Shown: positions 42,373 through 52,755, counted from the first letter of the stretch. The stretch: 64,000 nt of DNA from Flavobacterium dauae (GCF_004151275.2 NZ_CP130821.1:310001-374000), one strand, 5' to 3'. Notes: generated by a model from the sequence alone, not told the origin. Numbers and translations: made by a program.

Positions 42373-43617
42373 ATGGATAATATTGCATTAATTGATTCGT
42401 TCTCTGAATTTAAAGATTTTAAGCATATAGACAGAGTTACCCTTATGGCAATTCTGGAAGATGTTTTTAGAAATGCACTGAAAAAAAGATTTGGGTCAGA
42501 CGATAATTTCGACATCATCATCAATCCTGATAAAGGAGATATGGAGATATGGAGAAACAGAATCGTTGTAAACGACGGAGAAGTAGAAGATGAAAATTCA
42601 GAAATATCCTTAAAAGACGCACAGAAAATTGAACCTGATTTTGAAGTAGGCGAAGAGGTTTCGGAAGAAGTAAAATTGTTTCAGTTAGGTCGCCGTGCCA
42701 TTTTAGCATTGCGTCAAAACCTAATTACAAAGATACAGGAACACGACAGTACCAATCTTTACAAACAGTTTAAAGATATGGTAAACGAAGTTTATGCTGC
42801 CGAAGTGAGCCACGTACGTCCAAAAGCTGTAATTTTGATTGACGAAAACAACAAAGAAATTATTTTGCCAAAAGAAAAACAAATCCCATCAGATTATTTC
42901 AAAAAAGGCGAAACAGTTAAAGGAATTATCGAAAGCGTTGAACTAAAAGGAAACAAGCCGCAAATCATTATGAGCAGAACATCAGAACTGTTCCTTGAGA
43001 AATTGTTTGAGCAAGAAATTCCTGAAATTGCAGATGGTATTATTACTATTCACAAAGTAGTGAGAATCCCAGGCGAAAAAGCAAAAGTGGCTGTTGACAG
43101 TTACAACGAAAATATTGATGCGGTTGGGGCGTGTGTTGGTGTTAAAGGGTCAAGAATTCACGGGATTGTACGCGAATTAGGAAATGAAAACATTGATGTA
43201 ATCAGCTATACAAACAATGCCGAATTATACATTCAGCGCGCTTTAAGTCCGGCTAGAATTAACAATATATCAATTAACGAAGAGGCTAAACGTGCAAACG
43301 TGTTGTTAGACATCAACGAAGTCTCGAAAGCAATTGGTAAAGGCGGGCAAAATATTAAATTGGCAAGCTTGCTAACAGGTTACGAAATTGATGTTATTAG
43401 AGAAGGAACACAGGTTTTAGAAGAGGATGATGTAGAATTACGCGAGTTCTCTGATGAAATTGACGCTTGGGTAATAGATGAATTCATAAAAATTGGTTTA
43501 GATACCGCGAAAAGTGTATTAAAACACGGGGTAGAAGAATTGGTACGAAGAACCGATTTAGAAGAAGAAACAGTTGAAAATGTTTTAAACATTTTAAATG
43601 CAGAATTTGAAGACTAA
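42373..43617 (+). CDS. nusA: Transcription termination/antitermination factor NusA
   Basis: The 414-residue protein has an N-terminal RNA-polymerase-binding domain (about 1-125), an S1 domain (FKKGETVKGIIESVELKGNKPQIIMSRTSELFLEKLFEQEIPEI at about 175-215), and two KH domains with the GxxG-type loops GVKGSRIHGIVRELGNENIDVI and IGKGGQNIKLASLLTGYEIDVI. It modulates pausing and intrinsic termination, which fits with the terminator in the leader of its own operon. It lacks the C-terminal acidic repeats of enteric NusA. Confidence 0.97.
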   Translation: MDNIALIDSFSEFKDFKHIDRVTLMAILEDVFRNALKKRFGSDDNFDIIINPDKGDMEIWRNRIVVNDGEVEDENSEISLKDAQKIEPDFEVGEEVSEEVKLFQLGRRAILALRQNLITKIQEHDSTNLYKQFKDMVNEVYAAEVSHVRPKAVILIDENNKEIILPKEKQIPSDYFKKGETVKGIIESVELKGNKPQIIMSRTSELFLEKLFEQEIPEIADGIITIHKVVRIPGEKAKVAVDSYNENIDAVGACVGVKGSRIHGIVRELGNENIDVISYTNNAELYIQRALSPARINNISINEEAKRANVLLDINEVSKAIGKGGQNIKLASLLTGYEIDVIREGTQVLEEDDVELREFSDEIDAWVIDEFIKIGLDTAKSVLKHGVEELVRRTDLEEETVENVLNILNAEFED

Positions 43618-43666
43618 CTAAACACAACAAACAACACAACGCACAAAAATATACTAAAAGGATCGT

Positions 43667-46591
43667 ATGTCTGATAAAAGAGTAATAAGAATAAACAAAG
43701 TTTTAAGAGAATTAAATATTTCTCTCGATAGAGCCGTGGAATTTTTGAAAACGAAGGGATTTGAAATAGAAGCCTCTCCAAACGCAAAAATTTCCGACGA
43801 CGAGTATGCTGCTTTGGACAAGCAGTTTTCGGCTGATAAGGGAAAGAAAGAAGCTTCGAAAGAAGTAAGTGAAGAGAAGAAAAAAGAAAAAGAAGAATTG
43901 CGTTTAGAACGCGAACAGGAAGAAAAGCGTAAAAAAGAAGAGGAAGATAAACGTAAACGCGAAGAAGAAGAAAGCCGCAGAAAAGAAGAGGAGAAACGCA
44001 AAAAAGAAGAAGAAGCAAAACGCGAGCAAGAAGTTATAAAAGCTAAAGCCGCTAATGTAACCTCTATAAAAACAGTTGGTAAAATCGATTTGGAAAGTCC
44101 ATCCAAAAAAGAAACTGTTGTTAATTCTAAAACTACGCCAGAAGACAAAAAAGCACCTGTAAGTACAACCAAAAACAAAGCAGAAGCAACTGAAAAATCT
44201 TTTGTGAAAGCTGAGAAAAAAATAAAGGCTGAGGTTAAAGAAAAACCTAAAGAAGTAGTTGAAGAAAAAAATGTTGCTAAAAAAGCTGATGAAAAACCAG
44301 CAAAAAGCACTGAATCTTCAACAGAAGTAAATGCCGAGCCAGAGATCATAAAAACCCAATATCAAAAACTTTCGGGAGCCACTTTTACAGGACAAAAAAT
44401 TGATTTATCTCAATTCAACAAGCCTAAAAAGAAGAAAGAAGACCCTAAGAAAGAAAATAACAAACCGGGCAACAACGCTGCAAATAATAAAAATAAGCGT
44501 AAACGTATAGAAAAGCCAAATCCGGCAGGACAAAACCAACAAGGTGGTGGTGCAAACAAGCCAAACCAAGGAAACGGACAAAACCGTCCGGGACAAGGTG
44601 GTAACCGTGGTGGAAATTCTAATTTTGCAAACCGCAACGGTGGTAACAATAAATTTGGAAACAAAAAACAACCGGTTGTAAAAGTTGAACCAACTGACGA
44701 GGAAGTAAAAAACCAAATCAAGGAAACTTTAGAGCGTTTACAAGGAAAGCAAAACAAATCAAAAGCAGCTAAATATCGTAAAGATAAACGTGATTTACAC
44801 CGTAAAAAAGAGGAAGAAGCACGCGCTGATGACGATTTAAAAATATTGAAAGTTACCGAATTCGTAACAGTTGGCGAGGTGGCAACAATGATGAATGTGC
44901 CAATTACACAAGTAATTGGTACTTGTATGTCATTAGGAATTATGGTAACAATGAACCAGCGTTTAGACGCCGAAACATTAACCATTGTTGCAGATGAATT
45001 TGGTTACGAAGTACAATTTACAACAGCTGATATTGAAGAAGCTATTGTAGAAGAAGTTGACGCACCGGAAGATTTGGTTAGCCGTGCACCAATTGTTACC
45101 GTTATGGGACACGTTGATCACGGTAAAACATCGTTGTTAGATTACGTTCGTAAAGCAAATGTGATTGCAGGTGAATCAGGAGGAATCACACAGCACATTG
45201 GAGCGTACGGGGTAACATTGGAAAACGGACAAAAGATTACGTTTTTAGATACACCTGGGCACGAGGCGTTTACAGCAATGCGTGCTCGCGGGGCACAAGT
45301 TACCGATATTGCTATTATTGTGGTAGCTGCCGATGACGATATTATGCCACAAACAAAAGAAGCAATTTCGCACGCACAGGCAGCCGGGGTCCCAATCATC
45401 TTTGCGATTAACAAAGTGGATAAACCAACGGCAAATCCTGAAAAAATTAAGGAGAAATTAGCAGCAATGAACTTCCTTGTTGAAGAGTGGGGAGGAACCT
45501 ATCAGTCACAAGATATCTCTGCGAAATTTGGACAGGGAATACCTGAATTGTTAGAAAAAGTATTGCTTGAAGCAGAAATGTTAGAATTAAAAGCAAATCC
45601 TAACAAATCGGCATCAGGAACAGTGGTAGAAGCCTTTTTAGATAAAGGTCGCGGATATGTATCTACCATTTTAGTTCAAAGCGGTACCTTGAAAATTGGC
45701 GATTATGTTTTAGCTGGTAAAAATCACGGAAAGGTTAAAGCAATGCACGATGAACGTGGAAACTCTGTAAAAGAAGCGGGACCATCACGTCCAATCTCAA
45801 TTTTAGGTTTAGATGGAGCACCAACAGCAGGTGATAAGTTTAGTGTGTTTGAAGATGAGCGCGAAGCAAAAGCTATTGCAGCAAAACGTACGCAGTTAAT
45901 CCGTGAGCAATCGGTACGTGCACAACGTCATATTACATTGGCAGAAATTGGTCGTCGTATTGCTTTAGGTGAATTTAAAGAGTTGAACATTATCTTAAAA
46001 GGAGACGTAGATGGATCGGTAGAAGCATTATCTGACTCGTTCTCTAAATTATCAACAGAAGAAATTCAAATCAATATCATCCATAAAGGAGTAGGTGCAA
46101 TTACCGAATCGGATGTATTGTTGGCGTCGGCTTCAGATGCGATCATTATTGGATTTAACGTTCGACCTATGGGTAATGCGAAATCAATTGCCGAGAAAGA
46201 AGAAATCGATATTAAAACCTATTCGATCATTTACGATGCGATTGATGATATTAAAGATGCGATGGAAGGAATGTTGTCTCCGGAATTGAAAGAAGAAGTT
46301 ACCGGTACAGCAGAAATCCGTCAAACATTCAAAATATCTAAAGTGGGTACCATTGCTGGATGTATGGTTACCGATGGTAAAATCTACCGTAACTCAAGAA
46401 TTCGCTTAATCCGCGAAGGAGTTGTAATTTACACAGGTGTTCTTGACGCATTGAAACGTTTTAAAGACGATGTAAAAGAGGTTTCTAAAGGATACGATTG
46501 TGGTATCCAGATTAAAAACTACAACGATATTAAGGAATACGATCTTATTGAAGCGTTCCAGGAAGTTGAAGTGAAAAAAACACTGAAATAG
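43667..46591 (+). CDS. infB: Translation initiation factor IF-2
   Basis: The 974-residue GTPase brings initiator tRNA to the ribosome. The N-terminal 400 residues include a small IF2N helical domain, then long charged low-complexity segments (Glu/Lys/Arg-rich about 60-130; Gly/Asn/Gln-rich about 280-335). The G domain begins near 475 with [12 protein letters not shown], later [15 protein letters not shown] and NKVDKP. C-terminal barrels and helices close the protein. The minus-strand frames opposite the N-terminus are artefacts of its repeats. A terminator follows. Confidence 0.97.
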   Translation: MSDKRVIRINKVLRELNISLDRAVEFLKTKGFEIEASPNAKISDDEYAALDKQFSADKGKKEASKEVSEEKKKEKEELRLEREQEEKRKKEEEDKRKREEEESRRKEEEKRKKEEEAKREQEVIKAKAANVTSIKTVGKIDLESPSKKETVVNSKTTPEDKKAPVSTTKNKAEATEKSFVKAEKKIKAEVKEKPKEVVEEKNVAKKADEKPAKSTESSTEVNAEPEIIKTQYQKLSGATFTGQKIDLSQFNKPKKKKEDPKKENNKPGNNAANNKNKRKRIEKPNPAGQNQQGGGANKPNQGNGQNRPGQGGNRGGNSNFANRNGGNNKFGNKKQPVVKVEPTDEEVKNQIKETLERLQGKQNKSKAAKYRKDKRDLHRKKEEEARADDDLKILKVTEFVTVGEVATMMNVPITQVIGTCMSLGIMVTMNQRLDAETLTIVADEFGYEVQFTTADIEEAIVEEVDAPEDLVSRAPIVTVMGHVDHGKTSLLDYVRKANVIAGESGGITQHIGAYGVTLENGQKITFLDTPGHEAFTAMRARGAQVTDIAIIVVAADDDIMPQTKEAISHAQAAGVPIIFAINKVDKPTANPEKIKEKLAAMNFLVEEWGGTYQSQDISAKFGQGIPELLEKVLLEAEMLELKANPNKSASGTVVEAFLDKGRGYVSTILVQSGTLKIGDYVLAGKNHGKVKAMHDERGNSVKEAGPSRPISILGLDGAPTAGDKFSVFEDEREAKAIAAKRTQLIREQSVRAQRHITLAEIGRRIALGEFKELNIILKGDVDGSVEALSDSFSKLSTEEIQINIIHKGVGAITESDVLLASASDAIIIGFNVRPMGNAKSIAEKEEIDIKTYSIIYDAIDDIKDAMEGMLSPELKEEVTGTAEIRQTFKISKVGTIAGCMVTDGKIYRNSRIRLIREGVVIYTGVLDALKRFKDDVKEVSKGYDCGIQIKNYNDIKEYDLIEAFQEVEVKKTLK

Positions 46592-46610
46592 TTTTTTATA
46601 CAGATAGATA

Positions 46611-46638
46611 AAAGGAGTCCTAAATAGGGACTCCTTTG
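46611..46638 (+). terminator. Terminator of the rimP-nusA-infB operon
   Basis: AAAGGAGTCC and GGACTCCTTT around seven bases, 20 bases after the infB stop. Confidence 0.7.
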
Positions 46639-46717
46639 TCATTTTGGCATATTTTGTTTCACAATAAGTTTTGGCTTGGATTTTGATTGAACTATAAAAA
46701 CACATACAAAATAAATT

Positions 46718-47392
46718 ATGGGATTATTATTAATGGGAATCATTGCACTTGCCAGCTGGTTGGTAGGTTTGCAATTAAAAAATAAATTTGAAAAATACTC
46801 TAAGGTTCATTTACGAAACGGAATGAGTGGGGCTGAAATTGCTACAAAAATGTTACACGATCACGGTATTTACGATGTAAAAGTAATTTCTACGCCAGGA
46901 AGATTAACCGATCATTACAACCCTGCCGATAAAACAGTAAATTTAAGCGAGGCTGTTTATAACCAACGTAACGCCGCTGCAGCCGCAGTTGCCGCTCACG
47001 AGGTGGGGCACGCCGTACAGCACGCTACGGCTTATAGCTGGTTAACCATGCGTTCTAAATTGGTGCCGGTGGTAAACATAGCTTCTCGTTTTATATCAAT
47101 TGCTTTAATAGGCGGAATTTTATTACTTAATACTTTTCCGCAATTATTACTGATAGGTATTGTATTGTTTGCAGTAACCACGGTGTTTTCGGTTATTACA
47201 TTGCCGGTTGAGTACGATGCAAGTAACCGTGCTTTAAAATGGTTGCAGGTAAAAAATATGGTAACCCAAGAAGAATTATACGGAGCGAAAGATTCTTTAA
47301 AATGGGCTGCCCGTACGTATTTGGTTGCTGCTTTATCGTCTATCGGAACCTTATTTTACTACCTTATGATTTATATGGGAAGAAGAGAATAA
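46718..47392 (+). CDS. Membrane zinc metallopeptidase (YugP-like, DUF2268-type neutral peptidase)
   Basis: The 224-residue protein shows a membrane helix at the N-terminus (about 2-20), the zinc motif AAHEVGHAVQHA with HEVGH near residues 93-97, and two further membrane helices (about 120-160 and 200-220). A third ligand could be a downstream Glu of the PVEYDASNRALKWL segment. This matches the YugP-type putative neutral zinc metallopeptidases of bacteria; the substrate is unknown. It stands alone between two terminators. Confidence 0.85.
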   Translation: MGLLLMGIIALASWLVGLQLKNKFEKYSKVHLRNGMSGAEIATKMLHDHGIYDVKVISTPGRLTDHYNPADKTVNLSEAVYNQRNAAAAAVAAHEVGHAVQHATAYSWLTMRSKLVPVVNIASRFISIALIGGILLLNTFPQLLLIGIVLFAVTTVFSVITLPVEYDASNRALKWLQVKNMVTQEELYGAKDSLKWAARTYLVAALSSIGTLFYYLMIYMGRRE

Positions 47393-47418
47393 AAAATCGG
47401 GCAATTGCCCGATTTTTT
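47391..47418. terminator. Terminator after the zinc peptidase gene
   Basis: A perfect palindrome AAAAAATCGGGC-AATT-GCCCGATTTTTT overlapping the peptidase stop codon, able to work in both directions. Confidence 0.75.
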
Positions 47419-47455
47419 TATAAGAATTTCTCATTTATAAAAAGAGAAGTGCGTT

Positions 47456-47866
47456 TTAAATAAATTTACAGAATTTCAATACCTTTTTTAGATAGAAAAT
47501 AGAAATGATAAAGGTTATTGAATAAACTAAAGGTAATATTACAATTTGAATATTAATATCGAAATAATAATTTCTATCAGTTAATAAAAAAGAAAGAAAT
47601 ATAAATAATGAAGCAATAAAACTTATTGTGATTTTATTCCAGTAAGGATGTTTTTCTGCAAAGAAATTAATTAAAATTAAAAGTATCAAACAGGGTATAG
47701 CATTCAACATTTCTATAAAAATAAACAAAAAATAAAAAGTTAAAATATCTTCGATAAACACTCTATTTGTATCTGAGTAAAAGAATAATGATGCTAAAAT
47801 AAAAAACAAGGGGCTAATAATCAATGTAATAAGCCAAGAAGCTAATATATTTAATCCTTTTCCCAT
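47456..47866 (-). CDS. Membrane protein of unknown function
   Basis: The 136-residue chain has four hydrophobic segments (about 8-28, 42-66, 78-96 and 106-128), separated by short charged loops, and a lysine-rich C-terminus. No family was recognised. It is the gene directly downstream of arfB (3-base gap), so the two are probably co-transcribed. The codon use is like the AT-rich surroundings. Confidence 0.55.
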   Translation of the reverse strand: MGKGLNILASWLITLIISPLFFILASLFFYSDTNRVFIEDILTFYFLFIFIEMLNAIPCLILLILINFFAEKHPYWNKITISFIASLFIFLSFLLTDRNYYFDINIQIVILPLVYSITFIISIFYLKKVLKFCKFI

Positions 47867-47869
47867 AGC

Positions 47870-48268
47870 TTAAAACCTAAACTTTCTATTCTCTTTTTTC
47901 TCTGCGTTTTTCTGTTTGTCTTCTAAACGTTTTTTGATAACTGATTTAGGAATCTTCGTTGCGATACGTTTTTTATCTTTCTTTAAAGCATTTTCTAACA
48001 ATAGAAACAAGCGTTGGGTACACAATTCTTTATTTTTAAGTTGACTGCGGGTTTCACTACACTCAACCATAATAAAACCGTCTTTGGTAATGCGGTTGGC
48101 TAATTCTGTGGTTAATATTGCTTTCTCATCAGCAGTTAAGCCATTGCTTTGTCCCGCAAAAAACTGAATCTGCACTTTGGTAGCTACTTTGTTTACGTTT
48201 TGTCCTCCGGCACCCGAACTGCGAACGGCTTTGTATAGTATTTCGGTTTGTATAATTTCTTTATTCAT
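47870..48268 (-). CDS. arfB: Alternative ribosome rescue factor ArfB (peptidyl-tRNA hydrolase)
   Basis: The 132-residue protein has the release-factor motif GGQ at residues 21-23 (VRSSGAGGQNVNKVATK) and a basic C-terminal tail (KKRIATKIPKSVIKKRLEDKQKNAEKKENRKFRF), the ArfB/YaeJ layout. It hydrolyses peptidyl-tRNA on stalled ribosomes that lack a stop codon; the tail enters the empty mRNA channel. The absence of codon-recognition domains separates it from RF1/RF2. Confidence 0.93.
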   Translation of the reverse strand: MNKEIIQTEILYKAVRSSGAGGQNVNKVATKVQIQFFAGQSNGLTADEKAILTTELANRITKDGFIMVECSETRSQLKNKELCTQRLFLLLENALKKDKKRIATKIPKSVIKKRLEDKQKNAEKKENRKFRF

Positions 48269-48284
48269 AGTTTAATGTTTTTGC

Positions 48285-48341
48285 CACAGATTTTATCTAT
48301 AATTAATAAAATTGATCACTAAATTATCTGTGCATCTGTGG
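48285..48341. repeat. Dispersed repeat, family C (copy 3)
   Basis: Begins CCACAGATTTTA and ends ATCTGTGCATCTGTGG, identical over 16 bases to the right ends at 21739 and 39216. It is the shortest copy, only 57 bases. Confidence 0.75.
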
Positions 48342-48351
48342 GAAAGAAAAA

Positions 48352-48987
48352 TCATTCATTTTCTAATGCGTAAACTAAGGTGTAATTTTCAAAATTCTCG
48401 AAATGAAACGTAAATTTATTTGAAAAATCTAACTCTTTGCAATCAACTAAAGCAGTTCCTTTGTCTTTATTTTGTGTGAAATCTTGCACATGCATATCCT
48501 GTTTAAAACTTAAACTGCGTGAGTTGCACATTTTGTATAAAGCTTCTTTAGCTCCCCAAATTACACTTAAATGTTCAATGTATCGATTGTTTTTGTCTAA
48601 GTAATCAAATTCTGAACCTATAAACTTATCGGCAATTTTTACGATCTTTTCGCGCTGTTTTTCAATATCAATTCCTACATTTTTTGAAGAGATAATAATT
48701 GCCGAAAATTCAAACGAATGCGTAATAGAAATGTGCTTGCCATCTGCCAAATGTGGCTTTCCGTTGGTGTCGTAATTCAAATCAAAATCGGAATAACCTG
48801 CCTGTTGAAGCAACTTCCGCACACTTAAAAAACCTTTTCTGTGTTGTTCAGAAAGCATTCCGTTTAATCTTTCCTGATGTTTTTTTTGTAAAACGATACT
48901 TTCTCTGAGTTCGTTCTCTGTTTCAGTGATTTTCCAGAAAAGAATCTGAGTGTCAGTGTTATGAGAGATAATTTTGTATAATGACAT
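48352..48987 (-). CDS. 4'-phosphopantetheinyl transferase superfamily protein
   Basis: The 211-residue enzyme attaches phosphopantetheine to carrier proteins. It is of the Sfp/EntD-like size and shows NGKPHL at 75-80, SITHS at 87-91, the metal/CoA motif GIDIEK at about 105-110 and WGAKEALYK at 144-152. In Flavobacteriia a second, separate holo-ACP synthase may exist elsewhere; which carrier protein this one serves cannot be judged. It is divergent from ahcY. Confidence 0.92.
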   Translation of the reverse strand: MSLYKIISHNTDTQILFWKITETENELRESIVLQKKHQERLNGMLSEQHRKGFLSVRKLLQQAGYSDFDLNYDTNGKPHLADGKHISITHSFEFSAIIISSKNVGIDIEKQREKIVKIADKFIGSEFDYLDKNNRYIEHLSVIWGAKEALYKMCNSRSLSFKQDMHVQDFTQNKDKGTALVDCKELDFSNKFTFHFENFENYTLVYALENE

Positions 48988-49035
48988 AAATGGTTGCTTT
49001 ATGATTTCGTTTGCAATGATTTAAAAGGAATTGTT

Positions 49036-49043
49036 TAACTTTG
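49036..49043 (+). promoter_or_regulatory. -7 box of ahcY
   Basis: TAACTTTG, 32 bases before the ATG. An upstream TTG lies 22 bases away. Confidence 0.5.
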
Positions 49044-49075
49044 CCAAAAAATTAGATATACAAATATACTGATAG

Positions 49076-50392
49076 ATGAGTACAAAAACGATACCTTACG
49101 TACCTTATAAAGTTAAAGATATTTCATTAGCGGCTTGGGGAAGAAAAGAAATAGAATTAGCAGAAGCCGAAATGCCGGGTTTAATGGCTTTAAGAGCCGA
49201 ATATAAAGACGAACAACCTTTAAAAGGTGCACGTATTGCTGGGTGTTTGCACATGACTATACAAACGGCAGTGTTAATTGAAACATTGAAAGCTTTGGGT
49301 GCAGAAGTTACCTGGAGTTCTTGTAACATTTTTTCTACGCAAGATCAAGCGGCTGCGGCAATTGCCGAAACCGGTATTCAGGTGTACGCTTGGAAAGGTT
49401 TAAATGAAGAAGAATTTGACTGGTGTATTGAACAAACATTGTTCTTTGGTGAAAACCGTGAACCGTTAAATATGATTTTAGATGATGGTGGCGATTTAAC
49501 AAATATGGTTATTGATCGTTATCCGGAGTTGGTTGCGGGAATCAAAGGTTTGTCTGAAGAAACAACAACGGGTGTGCACCGTTTATACGAGCGTGTAAAA
49601 GCAGGAACATTACCAATGCCGGCTATCAATGTGAACGATTCGGTTACCAAATCTAAATTCGATAATAAATACGGATGTAAAGAATCGGCTGTTGATGCTA
49701 TTCGCCGTGCAACTGATTTAATGTTAGCTGGTAAACGCGTGGTTGTTTGTGGATACGGCGATGTTGGTAAAGGTACAGCGGCATCTTTCCGTGGAGCAGG
49801 ATCTATTGTTACAGTTACCGAAATTGATCCAATTTGTGCGTTACAAGCAGCTATGGACGGTTACGAAGTAAAGAAATTAGATACTGTTGTTGGTAATGCA
49901 GATATTATTATTACAACTACCGGAAATAAAGACATCGTTGTAGGTCGTCATTTCGAAAAAATGAAAGATAAAACGGTTGTTTGTAACATTGGTCACTTTG
50001 ATAACGAGATTGATATGGCTTGGTTAAACAAAAACCACGGTGCTTCTAAAATTGAAATAAAACCTCAGGTTGATAAATATACAATCAATGGAAAAGACAT
50101 CATCATTTTAGCCGAAGGTCGTTTGGTAAACTTGGGTTGTGCAACAGGGCATCCATCATTTGTAATGAGCAACTCGTTTACAAACCAAACATTGGCTCAA
50201 ATTGAATTATGGAATCATTCTGATAAATACGAGAACAACGTTTATATGTTGCCTAAGCATTTAGATGAAAAAGTGGCGGCTTTACACTTGGCAAAATTAG
50301 GTGTCGAGCTGGAAACATTGTCAACCGAACAAGCAAATTACATTGGTGTAACGGTTGAAGGTCCGTTTAAACCGGAATATTACAGATACTAA
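49076..50392 (+). CDS. ahcY: S-adenosyl-L-homocysteine hydrolase
   Basis: AhcY cleaves S-adenosylhomocysteine to adenosine and homocysteine, keeping methyl transfer running. The 438-residue chain has [40 protein letters not shown], the NAD-binding loop [17 protein letters not shown] near 222-238, and the C-terminal NAD-contacting tail ([10 protein letters not shown]) ending Lys/Tyr-rich as usual. The tail KPxHYRY-type ending helps dimer partners bind NAD. The protein is complete and of normal length. Confidence 0.98.
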   Translation: MSTKTIPYVPYKVKDISLAAWGRKEIELAEAEMPGLMALRAEYKDEQPLKGARIAGCLHMTIQTAVLIETLKALGAEVTWSSCNIFSTQDQAAAAIAETGIQVYAWKGLNEEEFDWCIEQTLFFGENREPLNMILDDGGDLTNMVIDRYPELVAGIKGLSEETTTGVHRLYERVKAGTLPMPAINVNDSVTKSKFDNKYGCKESAVDAIRRATDLMLAGKRVVVCGYGDVGKGTAASFRGAGSIVTVTEIDPICALQAAMDGYEVKKLDTVVGNADIIITTTGNKDIVVGRHFEKMKDKTVVCNIGHFDNEIDMAWLNKNHGASKIEIKPQVDKYTINGKDIIILAEGRLVNLGCATGHPSFVMSNSFTNQTLAQIELWNHSDKYENNVYMLPKHLDEKVAALHLAKLGVELETLSTEQANYIGVTVEGPFKPEYYRY

Positions 50393-50438
50393 TTTGATAT
50401 TTAATAAAACTAAAAGCAACTCAAATCGAGTTGCTTTT

Positions 50439-51554
50439 TTATTCTGACAAGGTACTGATTTCAGGGTCATTCCAAAATTCGGTATTGTATAATGTACCTC
50501 GGCGATATAATGTTGTGGATGAGGAGGCATTGATTTTAGAACCTGTTAATTTATTAGTTTCCAATGTATAAAAAGAAGATTGACTGTGTAATTTGATTGT
50601 TTTTAAATCGTTACTTTTTGGTGTTATAAATAGTTTTACATTATATTTTGCATAGGTAGGATAATATAAATTATCTGTAACCAGATATTTAGACTCAAAA
50701 CTATCTTCAATCGGTTCCATTTTTATTAAAATAGAATTTACAGGTTTGTTGTATTTTAATTTTTCCTTGGCGAAAGCAAAATTTGTTTCTAATATCAGTT
50801 TTTTTTCTTCATCAAATGTGAAATAACCACTATATAAGAAACGTTTTTTACTTTTTTCTTTAGGTGTAATGTAACAAGTATGAATTTTTTTATTTCCTAC
50901 TAATTTTGCAGTTACAGAAAACTCGTAATTTTTATCTTTAATAAGGACTTTGATGAAATTAAATAACATACTACGTTTTGCTAAATTAGCAGGACTTGTA
51001 TTAAATTGTCTGCTAAATTCATCAGTAGGGTCAATATATTCTTTAACTCTCGATTGCTTAATAGAACTTTGTACATCTTCTACGCTATTTATACTGAAAT
51101 CTACCAAACCGTCAGCAAGACAAGCTAATTGATTATTTTCTAAATAGTTTTCGCGACAATACGTTTTTAATATAATATCTCTGCTAAACGATTTTATGGA
51201 GTTATCTATAACCTCTTTTAAAAAACTTTTTAAATTGTCGTAAATCACAATTTCTTCTAATGTTTCCGAATTGGGTGTTAATTCCCAAACAAAATTTTGT
51301 GAGGCGTTAAATACCTTTTCGCTGTAAACATATTCGTAATCGTTAATAAACAATTTTTTGTTTAAAACAGTATTTGGTAAAACAACTTCGCCTTTCTCGT
51401 TACTTGTAACAAAAAAAGATTGATCTTCACTTATAATTGTTATTTGAGTAAGAACTTCTTTGGTTTCACTGTTTTTAATAACGCCTTTAAAGGTTTGTGC
51501 TTTTAAGTTTTTGAAATTCAAAAGTATAAAAATAATTGTAAGGGTATTTTTCAT
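50439..51554 (-). CDS. Secreted protein with carboxypeptidase-like regulatory (CarboxypepD_reg) domain
   Basis: The ATG at 51554 gives 371 residues with a signal peptide (MKNTLTIIFILLNFKNLKAQ). Residues 21-95 (FKGVIKNSETKEVLTQITIIS ... TSNEKGEVVLPN) form the beta-sandwich regulatory domain common before TonB receptors, here without a receptor. The remaining 275 residues contain YTYCRENYLEN-type and SVTAKLVGNKKIHTCYI strands with no known motif. It is the third gene of an operon headed by an ECF sigma factor, so it may be part of an envelope signalling or stress response unit. Confidence 0.75.
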   Translation of the reverse strand: MKNTLTIIFILLNFKNLKAQTFKGVIKNSETKEVLTQITIISEDQSFFVTSNEKGEVVLPNTVLNKKLFINDYEYVYSEKVFNASQNFVWELTPNSETLEEIVIYDNLKSFLKEVIDNSIKSFSRDIILKTYCRENYLENNQLACLADGLVDFSINSVEDVQSSIKQSRVKEYIDPTDEFSRQFNTSPANLAKRSMLFNFIKVLIKDKNYEFSVTAKLVGNKKIHTCYITPKEKSKKRFLYSGYFTFDEEKKLILETNFAFAKEKLKYNKPVNSILIKMEPIEDSFESKYLVTDNLYYPTYAKYNVKLFITPKSNDLKTIKLHSQSSFYTLETNKLTGSKINASSSTTLYRRGTLYNTEFWNDPEISTLSE

Positions 51555-51573
51555 TTTTGTTTTGTTATTTTTG

Positions 51574-52206
51574 TTACTCTTCAAACTCATCCATTAATTC
51601 TTTAAGTTGTTTCAGGTATCTGCCATAAAATTTCTTAATCATCCATTCTGAAAAAAGAATAAGGAGCACTACTGATATAATACCAATAATTAAAATAGAG
51701 TAAATAAATGCCGGATCGGTTTGCAGCGTGTGGCTAAAATGATAAAATTTATCTACAATTTCCGCGGTTTTACCTTTGCTTGACGTAATTACAAGTAGTG
51801 CAATTGCCGTGGGTAATAGCACGTACATAGACGAACGGTAGGTTTCAATAGCAAAGTGAAATTCATAATACAAACGCATAATACTTTCGCGGCTGTTAAA
51901 GGTATTAGGTTGTTTAATCATTTTACTGATGGTGTAAAACCGGCGGTAATAGTACAAGCCAAAAATGATAAACTGAAACACCAAAAAATAATAGATAAGG
52001 CTGATAACCCCATTAATCTGATAAAGATCTATAAAAGGTACAATAAAAAGAAAAATAATACTTGATAGCCACAAAATTGCTTCTCTGCGGAAACTTTTAA
52101 TGATCTTTTCTGCAAGCGATTTGGTTTTTGTTAAATATTCGGGTTTTATTTTTATGTCTTGTTCCGGTTGTTTGTCCCACTGTTTTTTTAACTCATCAAA
52201 ATTCAT
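51574..52206 (-). CDS. Membrane protein encoded with an ECF sigma factor (candidate anti-sigma factor)
   Basis: The 210-residue protein begins MNFDELKKQWDKQPEQDIKI, with about 43 cytoplasmic residues before membrane helices at about 44-63, 67-88, 128-145 and 165-190, and an acidic C-terminal tail. It overlaps the sigma gene by 11 bases, so translation is coupled, which is the usual arrangement of sigma/anti-sigma pairs. No zinc-binding anti-sigma motif (HxxxCxxC) is seen, so the function is inferred from context. Confidence 0.6.
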   Translation of the reverse strand: MNFDELKKQWDKQPEQDIKIKPEYLTKTKSLAEKIIKSFRREAILWLSSIIFLFIVPFIDLYQINGVISLIYYFLVFQFIIFGLYYYRRFYTISKMIKQPNTFNSRESIMRLYYEFHFAIETYRSSMYVLLPTAIALLVITSSKGKTAEIVDKFYHFSHTLQTDPAFIYSILIIGIISVVLLILFSEWMIKKFYGRYLKQLKELMDEFEE

Positions 52207-52699
52207 ATCCGTTCTTTTTTATGATGGTTTGTAATTTTTCTTTTGTTCTGTTTAATTTTACACGTGCATTCACTTCGCTGATACCAAGATTTTCAGAAAT
52301 TTCTTTATGATTCATTCCTTCTAAAAACAAAAAAATCAACGCTTTTTCTACTTTGTTCAACTCTTGCACGGCATTGTAAAAATAGTTAAGCTGTTCTTCT
52401 TTTTGGTAATTGTTATCGTCGTCAATCCGGTCAAAGTTTTCGTGCAGTTCGTATTTGTCTTGCTTTTTATCTTCTTTTTTAAAGAAGGTTAAAGCGGTAT
52501 TTAAGCAAACACGATACATCCACGTAGAAAACTGGCTGCCACCTTTAAAGTTATCGTACGATTTCCATAACTGGTAAGTCATCTCCTGAATCAGGTCTTC
52601 TTGATCTTCCGTATGATCAAAATACATCCTTGAAATTTTATATAAAATTCCCTTGTGCTTTTGCATCAGATTTAAAAACTCTTTTTCAGTAGCTCTCAA
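52196..52699 (-). CDS. ECF-type RNA polymerase sigma factor
   Basis: The 167-residue protein has region 2 (ILYKISRMYFDHTEDQEDLIQEMTYQLWKSYDNFKGGSQFSTWMYRVCLNTAL) and region 4 (LNKVEKALIFLFLEGMNHKEISENLGISEVNARVKLNRTKEKL) with a short acidic linker, and no region 3. This is the group IV layout used for extracytoplasmic responses. It heads a three-gene minus-strand operon with a membrane protein and a secreted protein. Confidence 0.93.
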   Translation of the reverse strand: MRATEKEFLNLMQKHKGILYKISRMYFDHTEDQEDLIQEMTYQLWKSYDNFKGGSQFSTWMYRVCLNTALTFFKKEDKKQDKYELHENFDRIDDDNNYQKEEQLNYFYNAVQELNKVEKALIFLFLEGMNHKEISENLGISEVNARVKLNRTKEKLQTIIKKNGYEF

Positions 52700-52755
52700 C
52701 GTGTGTAATTTTCTGTAAGGTTAGTATGAAAGAATACGATTTGTTACACAAAAAT

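Noticed and set aside
44500..44660. CRISPR-like or tandem repeat DNA in the Gly/Asn-rich part of infB
   Set aside because: The similar codons reflect low-complexity protein; there are no regular spacers.
43614..44985. Long minus-strand open frames, rich in Ser, Phe and Leu, opposite the start of infB
   Set aside because: They are the reverse reading of the Glu/Lys and Gly/Asn repeats of IF-2 and have no start signals or recognisable motifs.
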